Source: an uncultured Oscillospiraceae bacterium (GTDB taxonomy: Bacteria > Bacillota > Clostridia > Oscillospirales > Oscillospiraceae). Taken from it: a DNA stretch of 64,000 nt. Under the pieces are notes generated by a model. It saw only the letters and a program-made list of their open reading frames with translations. It was not told the origin of the DNA and did not search any database. The translations under genes were made by a program, and so were the position numbers. Shown here in pieces: positions 50,786-59,300 of the stretch (position 1 is its first letter; each line of letters begins with the position of its first letter). The DNA is taken from contig CALWVV010000004.1 in the NCBI GenBank assembly GCA_944385035.1, positions 62,001 to 126,000 on the forward strand. Reading direction: 5' to 3'.

Positions 50786-52030
50786 TCACCGCACCATGGC
50801 CTCGGGGGCCACGTTCCGGGTGTGGCGGATCTCCTCCCACACGGTGGTGTTTTTCAGGAAGCTGGCCGCTGTGATGGGAAGCCACGTGAGCAAAAACAGC
50901 CAGTAGAACCCCAGGGCGGGCAGCAGACGGCGGTCCCACTTTCCCTCCATGGTGATGACGATGGCAGCCAGGGCGGTGGCCGTAAGAGCGGCGGAGCCCA
51001 GGTTGGCCGCCGCGGCCGCCAAAGCCGCCAGAATGGCCCCCTGCACCGTGAGGCAGCTCATAGCCGCCGCCAGGGCGCCTACCGCCATGCTGGCCAGGGC
51101 GGAGATCTGGTAGGCGGGGATGATGAGGGTGGCCCCCAGGTCGGCCAGGCCCAGGCGGGGCTGTTTCCCCATCTCCCGGACCACCGCCGGGAAATAGGCA
51201 CGGGCCACCTGAATGGTGCCGCTGGTCCACCGGCGGCGCTGCTTGAAGGACTGCTCCCAGGAGTTGGGCTGCTCGTCATAGGTGATGGCCTTCGGCACCC
51301 AGCGCACCCGCTCTCCGGCCAGGATGGTCTGGGCGGTGAGCTCCAGGTCCTCGCTGATGGTCTGGGCCTTCCAGTCCCCCAGCTTGTCCAGCAGGCGCTG
51401 GGACACCATAAAGCCCGTCCCGCCGATCATGGCGGAGACCTCCAGAGCGCTTCGCCCGGCGTTGTGGAAGCGGTTCATCATCCAGTAGTAGATGGAATAG
51501 CTGCCGGAGATGGCGGTGTCATAGGGGTTCTTGCTGTCCCGGAAGCCCTGGGCCGCCCGTGCCCCGGCCATATAGGCGTGGTTCATTTCCATCAAAAAGT
51601 CCTTGTGGACCACATTGTCCGCGTCAAAGACACAGTAGGCATCGTACCGGCGGCCCCGGAGGCGGTGGTAGGCAAACTGAAGTACCTCCCCCTTGCTGTG
51701 GGCCTGACCGGGAAACTCCAGCACCTTGGCACCAAAGTTCCGGGCGGCCAGGGCGGTGTTGTCGGTACAGTTGTTGGGCAGCACCCAGATGTCATAGAGC
51801 TCGGGGGGATAGTTCTGGGTGAGCAGACTATTGATGAGCGGGCCAATGACCAGCTCCTCATTGCGCGCGGCGATGAGGACGGCAAACTTTGTCCGGGCGG
51901 GGTGCCAGCCGTAGTCCTCCGCCTTCTTCCAGCACAAGGCCCCTCCGGCCAGATACCAAAGGCCCCACAGGGCCATCACTACGCCCATAGCACCTGTCAG
52001 CGCCAGAGCGGCGGGGAATAACCAGTTCAT
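50786..52030 (-). CDS. Membrane glycosyltransferase, family 2
   Basis: 414 residues. One N-terminal helix precedes a GT-A domain (about 45-285: AARNEELVIGPLI, VFDADNVVHKDF, TISEDLELT, and the processivity-type QRRRWTSG). Several C-terminal helices follow (about 310-410). The D-x-D and Q-x-x-R-W motifs match processive beta-glycosyltransferases of the hyaluronan/cellulose/poly-GlcNAc type. The product is unknown and no partner export genes are adjacent. GGGAGG precedes ATG 52030. Confidence 0.88.
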   Translation of the reverse strand: MNWLFPAALALTGAMGVVMALWGLWYLAGGALCWKKAEDYGWHPARTKFAVLIAARNEELVIGPLINSLLTQNYPPELYDIWVLPNNCTDNTALAARNFGAKVLEFPGQAHSKGEVLQFAYHRLRGRRYDAYCVFDADNVVHKDFLMEMNHAYMAGARAAQGFRDSKNPYDTAISGSYSIYYWMMNRFHNAGRSALEVSAMIGGTGFMVSQRLLDKLGDWKAQTISEDLELTAQTILAGERVRWVPKAITYDEQPNSWEQSFKQRRRWTSGTIQVARAYFPAVVREMGKQPRLGLADLGATLIIPAYQISALASMAVGALAAAMSCLTVQGAILAALAAAAANLGSAALTATALAAIVITMEGKWDRRLLPALGFYWLFLLTWLPITAASFLKNTTVWEEIRHTRNVAPEAMVR

Positions 52031-52192
52031 AACAATACCTCCCTGCGGATCGTATACCTGGATTCTAGCAGGGGAATGTTAAGGATGGACTGGGAAAAGC
52101 TTTAAGATTTGATAAAGTTTTCTTAAGAAACCCTTCCGCTTTTTCTTTGCAGCGGGTTTACGTCCCTCGACAAACATTTACATTTTCTTCAT

Positions 52193-52221
52193 TTGACAGT
52201 TTTTGCGAAAAGTTTTATACT
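52193..52221 (+). promoter_or_regulatory. Promoter of the opuC-type operon
   Basis: TTGACA (52193-52198) and TATACT (52216-52221) with a 17-bp spacer. Confidence 0.82.
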
Positions 52222-52236
52222 GTAATTGTACATTAT

Positions 52237-52311
52237 GCCGGACACCCACCCAGGGCACCAAATGAAGAGATCCAAAAGGCTGCCTCGGGGCGGCCTTTTT
52301 TGCTGTCCGGC
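52237..52311 (+). promoter_or_regulatory. Structured opuC leader with terminator hairpin and closing helix
   Basis: AAAGGCTGCC (52275-52284) pairs with GGCGGCCTTT (52289-52298) and T-run follows to 52301, an intrinsic terminator about 50 bases before the start codon. GCCGGACA (52237-52244) can pair perfectly with TGTCCGGC (52304-52311), enclosing the terminator. This points to regulated termination in the leader. Confidence 0.55.
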
Positions 52312-52353
52312 CACCCCAGCCCCCATCGGCGGGGCCCGGAAAAGGAGGTCACT

Positions 52354-53466
52354 TTGCTTCGCTTTGAACACGTGAATCTGTCCTACGGAGGACAAACCAT
52401 TTTAAACGACATTTCCTTTGAAATTGAGCAGGGCCAGTTTGCCGTTTTTATCGGCCCCTCGGGCTGCGGCAAGACCACCACCCTGAAGATGATCAACCGC
52501 CTCATCCAGCCCGACAGCGGCCGCATCTATCTGGATGGGAAGGACATCGCCACCATCGACCGCTATGAGCTGCGGCGGCACACGGGCTACGTCATCCAGC
52601 AGATCGGCCTGTTTCCCAACATGACGGTCCACCAGAACATCTGCGTGGTGCCAAAGCTTCTCAAGTGGCCGAAGGACAAGTGCGACCAGGTGGTCCGGGA
52701 GCTTTTGGAGATGGTGGGCCTGCCCTATGACCAGTACGCCCACAAGTACCCCAGCGAGATGTCCGGCGGCCAGCAGCAGCGCATCGGTATCCTCCGGGCT
52801 TTGGCGGCCTCCCCGCCGGTGGTGCTCATGGATGAGCCCTTCTCCGCTCTGGACCCCATGACAAGGCGCTCTCTCCAGCTGGAGGTGAAGAACCTGCAGC
52901 AAAAGCTCAATAAGACCATCATCTTCGTCACCCACGACATGGAGGAGGCTCTGGACCTGGCCGACGTCATCATCTTCATGGACCACGGCCGCATCGTCCA
53001 GATGGCGCCCCCGGAGGAGATGCTGGACTCCCCCGCCACCGACCAGATCCGGGCGTTTCTGGGCAAGCACCACACCGGCCCCTCCCCTGCCGAGCTCACC
53101 GTGGACCACTTCATGCGCACAGGCATCGTCACCGTCAACCAGAACCGGGGCATCAACGAGTGTGTCAGCCGCATGCAGCACTATAACGTGGACACCCTGC
53201 TGGTGGTGGACGAGTACCGGCGGTATCAGGGCACCGTCTCCATCGCCGACATCCGCCTCACCGGCCATGTGGTCAAGACCATCGGCCCCCTGGTGCGCAG
53301 CACCACCCCGGTGGTCCACGTGGGGGACAACGCCAAGGAGTGCTTCGACCAGCTCATTTCCAGCGGCTTCCCCTATCTGGTGGTCCTCAACGAGGACCAG
53401 ACCGTGGCGGGCATTGTCACCAAAACCAGTATGGCCTCCGCCATGGCCGAGCAGCTGTGGGGGTGA
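52354..53466 (+). CDS. opuCA: Osmolyte ABC transporter ATPase with two CBS domains
   Basis: 370 residues. ABC domain: Walker A GPSGCGKTT (about 35), Q-loop VIQQIGLF, signature MSGGQQQR, Walker B VVLMDEPFSALDP. Two CBS domains (about 250-370) sense ionic strength in OpuA/OpuC-type glycine betaine/carnitine/choline importers. TTG 52354 has AAGGAGG 5 bases upstream and begins exactly at the family's N-terminus; the longer frame to 52147 crosses the promoter. First gene of a three-gene operon. Confidence 0.93.
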   Translation: MLRFEHVNLSYGGQTILNDISFEIEQGQFAVFIGPSGCGKTTTLKMINRLIQPDSGRIYLDGKDIATIDRYELRRHTGYVIQQIGLFPNMTVHQNICVVPKLLKWPKDKCDQVVRELLEMVGLPYDQYAHKYPSEMSGGQQQRIGILRALAASPPVVLMDEPFSALDPMTRRSLQLEVKNLQQKLNKTIIFVTHDMEEALDLADVIIFMDHGRIVQMAPPEEMLDSPATDQIRAFLGKHHTGPSPAELTVDHFMRTGIVTVNQNRGINECVSRMQHYNVDTLLVVDEYRRYQGTVSIADIRLTGHVVKTIGPLVRSTTPVVHVGDNAKECFDQLISSGFPYLVVLNEDQTVAGIVTKTSMASAMAEQLWG

Positions 53467-53470
53467 GACG

Positions 53471-54103
53471 ATGCGCGATGTTCTGATGTCCATTCTTCAC
53501 GCCACCCTGGTGCACACCGGCTACACCCTGGTGTGCGTGGCCATCGGCTTTGTGCTGGGGGTGTCCATCGGCATAGGGCTCTCCCGGCTGCCCACCCTGT
53601 CCCGGTACCTGCTGCCTTTGCTGTCCATCCTGAACACCGTGCCGGGCATCGTCTTTATCGGCCTGCTCTTTATCTACCTGGGCATGACCCCCGCCACGGT
53701 GATCATCGCCCTGTCCATCTACGCCATGTTCCCGGTGCTGAAAAACACCGTCACCGGCCTCAATGGAGTGGATCAGCAATATAAAGAAGCAGCCCGTGGC
53801 TGCGGCATGAACCAGCTCCAGCGCCTGTGGCGGGTGGAGCTGCCCCTGGCCCTGCCCTCCATCATCGGGGGGCTTCGCATGTCCACCGTCTACACCGTCT
53901 CCTGGGCGGTGCTGGCCGCCATGATCGGCCTGGGCGGACTGGGGGACTTTATCTATAAAGGGGTCAGCTCCAACAACAACGCCCTCATCCTCCAGGGGGC
54001 CATTCCCGCCGCCGTTCTGGCCCTGGTGCTGGGCGCCCTGGTGGATCTGCTCCAGCGGTACGTCACCCGGCGCACCATGGGGAAAGGCAGGGTGAGTCCA
54101 TGA
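53471..54103 (+). CDS. opuCB: Osmolyte ABC transporter permease
   Basis: 210 residues, about six membrane helices, with the inner-membrane-component loop EAARGCGMNQLQRLWRVELPLALPSI that docks on the ATPase. It follows opuCA by four bases and overlaps the next gene by four (ATGA). It forms the pore with the permease domain of the following fusion protein. Confidence 0.92.
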   Translation: MRDVLMSILHATLVHTGYTLVCVAIGFVLGVSIGIGLSRLPTLSRYLLPLLSILNTVPGIVFIGLLFIYLGMTPATVIIALSIYAMFPVLKNTVTGLNGVDQQYKEAARGCGMNQLQRLWRVELPLALPSIIGGLRMSTVYTVSWAVLAAMIGLGGLGDFIYKGVSSNNNALILQGAIPAAVLALVLGALVDLLQRYVTRRTMGKGRVSP

Positions 54104-55632
54104 GCCTGTCTATGATTTGGGACCACCTGTCCCTGGTGCTCTCCGCACTGACCCTGGCCATTGCCGCCGGGGTGCCCCTGGGGCTTCTGGCCTACCTGTC
54201 CCCCAAATTCGGAAAAGTCATTCTCTGGGTGGTGGACCTCATCCAAACCATCCCCGCCCTGGCCCTGCTGGGCCTCATCATGGTAGTGATGGACCCCGGT
54301 TCCCCCACGGCCATGCTGGGCCTGGCCCTCTATTCCCTGCTGCCCATCGTGCGCAACACCTGCCTGGGCCTTCAGCAGGTCCCCGGCCACCTGAAGGAGG
54401 CCGCCGCGGGCATGGGCATGCGCCGCAGCTACCGCATGACCCATGTGGACCTCCCCCTGGCCTTCCCCATGGTGGTCACGGGCATCCGCATTGCCGCCGT
54501 CAACGCCATCGGCACCGCCGTCTTTGCCGCCTTCGTGGGCGGGGGCGGCCTGGGCGGGCTGTTCTACACCGCCATCCGTCAGAAGGATACCCCCATGCTT
54601 CTGGCGGGCACCGGGGTACTCATGCTCATGGCCCTGGTGCTGGACGCCCTTTTGGGCTATGTGGAGCGGCGGCTGTCCTCCCACAGCCGCAAGAAGCTCC
54701 CCGCCCCGGTAAAAGCGGCGGGAGCGGGGGCCCTGGCCCTGGCGGGGGTGGCCCTGGTGGCCTATATGCTCCTGCCCGCCGACACCTCCGGCCAGCTCAC
54801 CCTCTACGACGGGGACTACTCCGAGGTAAAGCTCATGCACGCCATGGTGGAGCAGCTGGTAGAGGACAAAACCGACCTGGAGGTGGTCATTCTGGACCAG
54901 ATGACCCAGGTCAATAACCACAACGAGCTTAAGGGAGAAACCCCCAGCTGCGATCTGATGTTCAGCTATGACGGCACCATCCTCACCACGTTCCTGGGCC
55001 TGGACACCACCGACATCCCGGAGGGGATGACCCTCTACGACTTTGTCAATGAGACGGTCAGTGAGCGGGAGGGCCTTCACATGCTGGGCAAGGTGGGCCT
55101 CAATAACACCTACGCCATCGGCGTGACCCAGGATGTGGTGGACCAGTACGGCGTGAGTAAAATTTCCGACCTGGTGCCCATCGCCTCCTCCCTCCGGTTT
55201 GGGGCGGAGCACGAGTTCTTTACCGAGGAGGGCAGCATGAAGTACCAGCCCTTCGTGGATTTCTACGGCCTAACGTTCCAGTCGGCCACTCCGGTGGACG
55301 TGGTGCTCAAATATAACGCCGTGGAGTCGGGTTCCTTTGACGCCATGGTGGTCTACGCCACCGATGGGCTCAACAAGCGGGCCAATCTCACCATTCTGGA
55401 GGACGACCTGGGCTTCTTCCCCGAGTATTACGGAGCTCTCCTGGTGCGAAACGACCTGTTTGAGGACTTCTACGATGTGGCTCCCAACCTGGAGCAGGTA
55501 CTGGAGCTGCTCACCGGCCAGGTCACCAGCGAGGACATGGTGGAGCTCACCTACGCCGTGGACGTGGACGGCCGCAGCGTCCAGGAGGTGGCCCATGAAT
55601 TTCTGGTGGAAAAGGGCCTGTTGGAAGGCTGA
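54100..55632 (+). CDS. Fused permease and substrate-binding protein of the osmolyte importer
   Basis: 510 residues. The N-terminal permease domain (about 1-210) carries EAAAGMGMRRSYRMTHVDLPLAFPM. One further helix (about 203-222) joins it to an external glycine-betaine-type binding domain (about 228-510: LTLYDGDYSEVKLMHAMVEQ and on to DAMVVYATDG). OpuCC and OpuCD are separate in Bacillus; permease-SBP fusions occur in other Firmicutes. One polypeptide thus supplies pore and receptor. Confidence 0.92.
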   Translation: MSLSMIWDHLSLVLSALTLAIAAGVPLGLLAYLSPKFGKVILWVVDLIQTIPALALLGLIMVVMDPGSPTAMLGLALYSLLPIVRNTCLGLQQVPGHLKEAAAGMGMRRSYRMTHVDLPLAFPMVVTGIRIAAVNAIGTAVFAAFVGGGGLGGLFYTAIRQKDTPMLLAGTGVLMLMALVLDALLGYVERRLSSHSRKKLPAPVKAAGAGALALAGVALVAYMLLPADTSGQLTLYDGDYSEVKLMHAMVEQLVEDKTDLEVVILDQMTQVNNHNELKGETPSCDLMFSYDGTILTTFLGLDTTDIPEGMTLYDFVNETVSEREGLHMLGKVGLNNTYAIGVTQDVVDQYGVSKISDLVPIASSLRFGAEHEFFTEEGSMKYQPFVDFYGLTFQSATPVDVVLKYNAVESGSFDAMVVYATDGLNKRANLTILEDDLGFFPEYYGALLVRNDLFEDFYDVAPNLEQVLELLTGQVTSEDMVELTYAVDVDGRSVQEVAHEFLVEKGLLEG

Positions 55633-55650
55633 ATCTTCTGACAAAATACA

Positions 55651-55678
55651 AGCGCCCCGGCGTAACGGCCGGGGCGCT
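55651..55678 (+). terminator. GC-rich hairpin after the osmolyte operon
   Basis: AGCGCCCCGGC (55651-55661) pairs with GCCGGGGCGCT (55668-55678). The T-run is missing. A near copy of this hairpin, with a T-run, appears on the far side of repeat C (55884-55914). Confidence 0.6.
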
Positions 55679-55688
55679 CAGCTTCACT

Positions 55689-55874
55689 AAAAAGCCCTCC
55701 TGCAAGGAGTTCCGCCGCCCGCAGACGGCGGAATCAATTTTAATCCGTCATTTCCGGCGACATGTGCGTCGGAAATGACACTTCTCACACAAGGCGGGCC
55801 GACTTTTCCGCAAGGAATCGAGGCCCAACTTGTGTGCAATCTTTTTCGAAAAAGTGGCTAAGCCACTTTTTCGA
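55689..55874. repeat. Four-hairpin intergenic repeat, copy C
   Basis: Hairpin 1: TTCCGCCG/CGGCGGAA (55710-55733, loop CGCA), with a T-A to C-G swap relative to copy A. Hairpin 2: GTCATTTC/GAAATGAC as in copy D. Hairpin 3: CACACAAG/CTTGTGTG outer stem (55786-55836), GGGCC-GAC opposite CGA-GGCCC. Hairpin 4: TCGAAAAAGTGGC/GCCACTTTTTCGA ending at 55874. Confidence 0.85.
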
Positions 55875-55883
55875 TATGTTCAG

Positions 55884-55914
55884 CGCCCCGGCAAACAGGC
55901 CGGGGCGTTTTTTT
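55884..55914 (+). terminator. Intrinsic terminator after repeat C
   Basis: CGCCCCGGC (55884-55892) pairs with GCCGGGGCG (55899-55907), followed by seven T. Confidence 0.88.
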
Positions 55915-55982
55915 GACATAGGACGGGCCGGAGGGCGCATAGTCTGAACCAATCAGATCATGCCAGCAAGGAGGACAGGACC

Positions 55983-56246
55983 ATGGAGACCAGGATCGCG
56001 GAGCTTCGCTATAAGGAAGTCATCAGCGTGGAGGACGGCAGCCGCTTCGGCTTTGTGGGAGATATGGAGGTGGACCTGGACAGCGGCCAGGTGCGGGCCC
56101 TGGTGGTGCCGGGACGGCGGCGGCTGTTCGGCCTTCTGGGCCGGGAGGAGGACCGGTACATCCCCTGGAACGCGGTGCGCCGGTTTGGGGAGGACATCAT
56201 CCTGGTGGAGGAACAGGGGACGCGCCGCCGCCCCAGGCGGGGGTAA
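55983..56246 (+). CDS. YlmC/YmxH-family sporulation protein (PRC barrel)
   Basis: 87 residues: METRIAELRYKEVISVEDG, GFVGDMEVDLDSGQVRALVVPG and YIPWNAVRRFGEDIILVE follow the short PRC-barrel YlmC/YmxH family. Members are conserved in spore-formers; the role is unclear, and some are mother-cell expressed. The C-terminus is very basic (RRRPRRG). AAGGAGGAC precedes ATG 55983. Monocistronic, ended by the hairpin at 56280. Confidence 0.88.
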   Translation: METRIAELRYKEVISVEDGSRFGFVGDMEVDLDSGQVRALVVPGRRRLFGLLGREEDRYIPWNAVRRFGEDIILVEEQGTRRRPRRG

Positions 56247-56279
56247 AGGCCCATCTCCCCAGAATTATCCCGGCAAGGA

Positions 56280-56315
56280 AAAACCCTTTGTACCGATTAA
56301 CGTGCAAAGGGTTTT
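56280..56315. terminator. Bidirectional terminator between ylmC-type gene and addA
   Basis: AAAACCCTTTG (56280-56290) pairs with CAAAGGGTTTT (56305-56315). Confidence 0.8.
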
Positions 56316-56319
56316 ATTT

Positions 56320-56345
56320 GGTTTCGCCGCCGGGGCGGCGAAACC
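56320..56345. repeat. Hairpin resembling hairpin 1 of the dispersed repeat
   Basis: GGTTTCGCCGCC pairs with GGCGGCGAAACC around GG. The stem matches copy A's hairpin 1 but the CGCA loop is absent. Confidence 0.5.
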
Positions 56346-56373
56346 ACTCCATCCCTGCCTGCAGGCAAAACAC

Positions 56374-59300
56374 TCAAACCTCCACTGCGGTATCCGTTTC
56401 AAAAAACCACAGCACCATCCGCCTGACCTCCCGCCCCAAAATCTGGGACAGGGCCTTTCCATAGGCCTCCAGCTGGGGGCGGTACTCCTCGGCCCGTTCC
56501 CGCTCTTTGCCGGGACGCACCTGATCGGTCTTGAAATCCAGAACGGTGAGGCCGTCCTCCCCCTCAAACCAGGCGTCAATGACGCCCTGGAGGAGGATTT
56601 CCTCCCCCTCCAGGCCGGGGTAGTAGTCCTGGGCCGGCACCAGCAGGGAGAACTTGAACTCCCGGCGGCATTCCTTTGCCCGGCACATTTCCCTTCCAAT
56701 GGGGCTTTGCCAGAAGGCGGAGAGCTTTCCCGCATCGATGGCCTCACGCTGGAGGGACGTGAGAAAGCCCTGCGCCGTCAGGCGGTCCAGCTCTGCGGCA
56801 ATGGCCTCTTCGCTGTGCTCCCCCTCCAATGGCAGGTATTCCATAGCCAGGTGGAGGGCGGTACCCCGCTGGGCGGGGGTGAGGCCCCGCTCTTTTGCAA
56901 TAAATTGAGGCCGTGTCAAGGGTTTTCCCCTGCGGGTAGGCGCCTGGGCCTCCTCCGCCGCCTCCCGGTCCAGGGCCCGGCCCTTGATCTGGGTGGCGGT
57001 GAGCTTGGAAGGGACAAAGGCGGCCTTTTGGTGGGGATATTCCCAGGAAAGCCGCTCCCCCAGTCCCTCTATCTGGTCCTGGTCCTCCTGGGGCAGGTCT
57101 GTGAGCCGCCCCTCCCGCCGGGAGGGCTCCATAAGCCCCTGGCCCTCCACCCAGCGGATGTCCCACCGGGGGCCCAGGGTTTGGGCCACCACCTCGGCTG
57201 CTCCGGCCAGGGTGCGGAAAGCCTCCCCCTCCGGGCGGGTGAGGGCGTGGAGCAGCACCCAGGCCCCCACGCTCTGCTGCCCCTCCAGCACCATGGGTGG
57301 GATGGGCAGGGACAGGTCCTCCCCCAGCCGCTTCAGGGCACTGAGCCCGTCGGGGAGGGCGGCGGTGAGAATCAATTTTTCCCTGGCTCGGGTCATGGCC
57401 ACATACAGAAGGCGCAGCTCCTCGGCCATCATCTCCCGTTCCAGCGCCCGCTTCACCCCACGGCGGGCCACCGTCTCATACTCCACCATCCGCTCCCGGT
57501 CCAGGCCCTTGGGGCCCACCCCCAGCACCGGATGGAACAGCACCGGACCCATCAGGTCCTCCCGGTTTAAGCGACGGGTGAGGCCGCACACCAGCACCAC
57601 CGGCTTCTCCAGGCCCTTGGAGCGGTGGATGGACAGGATGGACACCCCGTCTCCCCCGCCCCCTCCTGGGGCCGGGAACCGGGAACCCAATTCCCGCAGG
57701 CGCTGCAGGCGCAGCAGGAAGGAAAAGAGACTGCGGCAGCCCCCCTCCTCCATCTGTCCGGCCAGGGCGTAGAGGCAGAGCAGGTTGTCCCGGCGCTCCG
57801 CGCCCCCCTCCATGGCCCCGAACAGTCCCAGGATGTTGGTTTTTTCATAGATGTGCCAGATGAGCTGGCGGCAGGTGCGCTCCCCCGCCCCAAAGCGCAG
57901 CTCCTCCAGGTCCTGAAGGAAGCGCCGGCAGTCCTCATCGCCCTTTTCGGCTCCCTTCACCAGGGCGGTATAGAAGTCCCCATCGCTTTCCGCGCGCAGC
58001 AGCGAGAGCTGGTCGGCGGTAAAGCCGTACACCGGCGAGCGCAGGGCAGCCAGCAGAGGCACGTCCTGGCGGGGGTTGTCCACCACTTGGAGGATGGCCA
58101 GGGCCACCTGCACCTCGGTAGTCTCAAAGAAATCCCCGCCCCCCTCCGCCGTCCAGGGGATGCCCTCCTCCCCCAGAGCACGCAGGTAGTGGTGCAGTAC
58201 CGTACCGGGGCTGCGCAGCAGGATCATTACGTCGGAGGGGCGCACCGGCCGCAGGCCCTCCCCTTCCTCGATCATCAACGGCTTGTCCAGCAGCGCCCGG
58301 ATCCGCCGGGCGGCAAACCGGGCCTCCAGCAGGTCCTTGCTCTCCTTTTCCCCCTCCTGGTCCCCCAGGCAGGACAGGTCCAGGGCGTGTAGCTCCAGGG
58401 CGTAGTCCTCCGGCTCGCCCAGAAACTCCTTCCCCGGCACCAGGGCCTGGTCATCGGTGTAGTCCAGCTCGCCGAATTCTGTTGACATAATGCTTCGGAA
58501 CAGGTCATTGCACCCCTCCAGCACCACCCCACGGGAGCGGAAGTTCCGGGAGAGGAGCCGCTTGCGGGGTTCTCCTTCCTGCGCCTCATCCCCCATGGGG
58601 AAGCGGCGGTACTTGTCCAGAAAGATGGTGGGGTCGGCCAGGCGGAAGCGGTAGATGGACTGCTTCACGTCCCCCACCTCAAAGAGCTTCCGCCCCTCAT
58701 CGGAAATGGCATAGAAGATGGCGTTTTGCACCTGGTTGGTGTCCTGGTACTCGTCCACCAGGATCTCGTCATAGCGGCTGCTCCAGAACTGGGCCAGCTG
58801 GGTGGGCTGTCCGTCCTCCCCCACCAGCAGCTCCACGGCAAAATGCTCCAGGTCGGAGAAGTCCAGCACCCCCCGGCGGCGCTTTTCCTTACGGTAGGCC
58901 TCCCCAAAGTCCAGCACCAGGTCCATCAGGGCCTGCACCGCCGGGCGGGACAGGGACAGCTCCTCCAGCAGGGCGGCGGTGTCCCCCTCCATGGTCTCGG
59001 CCACCTTGTCCAGCAGCTTCTTGCACCGGGTACGGATGGCCTTCAGCTCCTCCCCGGCCCGGAGGGCGGCCTCCTCCTCCATGGGGCTCACTTCCACCTT
59101 CCGCTTCTTCTTCCGCCCGGCGGCGGGGAACGGGATGGGCATGTGCCCGGCCGCCTCGTCCCAGGTGTTGGCCCTCAGCAGAGCCTCCACCTCCTCCAGG
59201 GTGGCGGAGAGGGACGGGGCGTAATTCTGCTCCAGCAGCTCATCTCCCGCTGTAAGGGAAAGAGCCTTTTCAAGCCGCTCCCGGCAGAAGGCGGCCTGGC

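Noticed and set aside
43469-55874. The dispersed repeats as a CRISPR array or insertion sequence
   Set aside because: Copies are kilobases apart, have no spacers, no transposase and no constant terminal inverted repeats.
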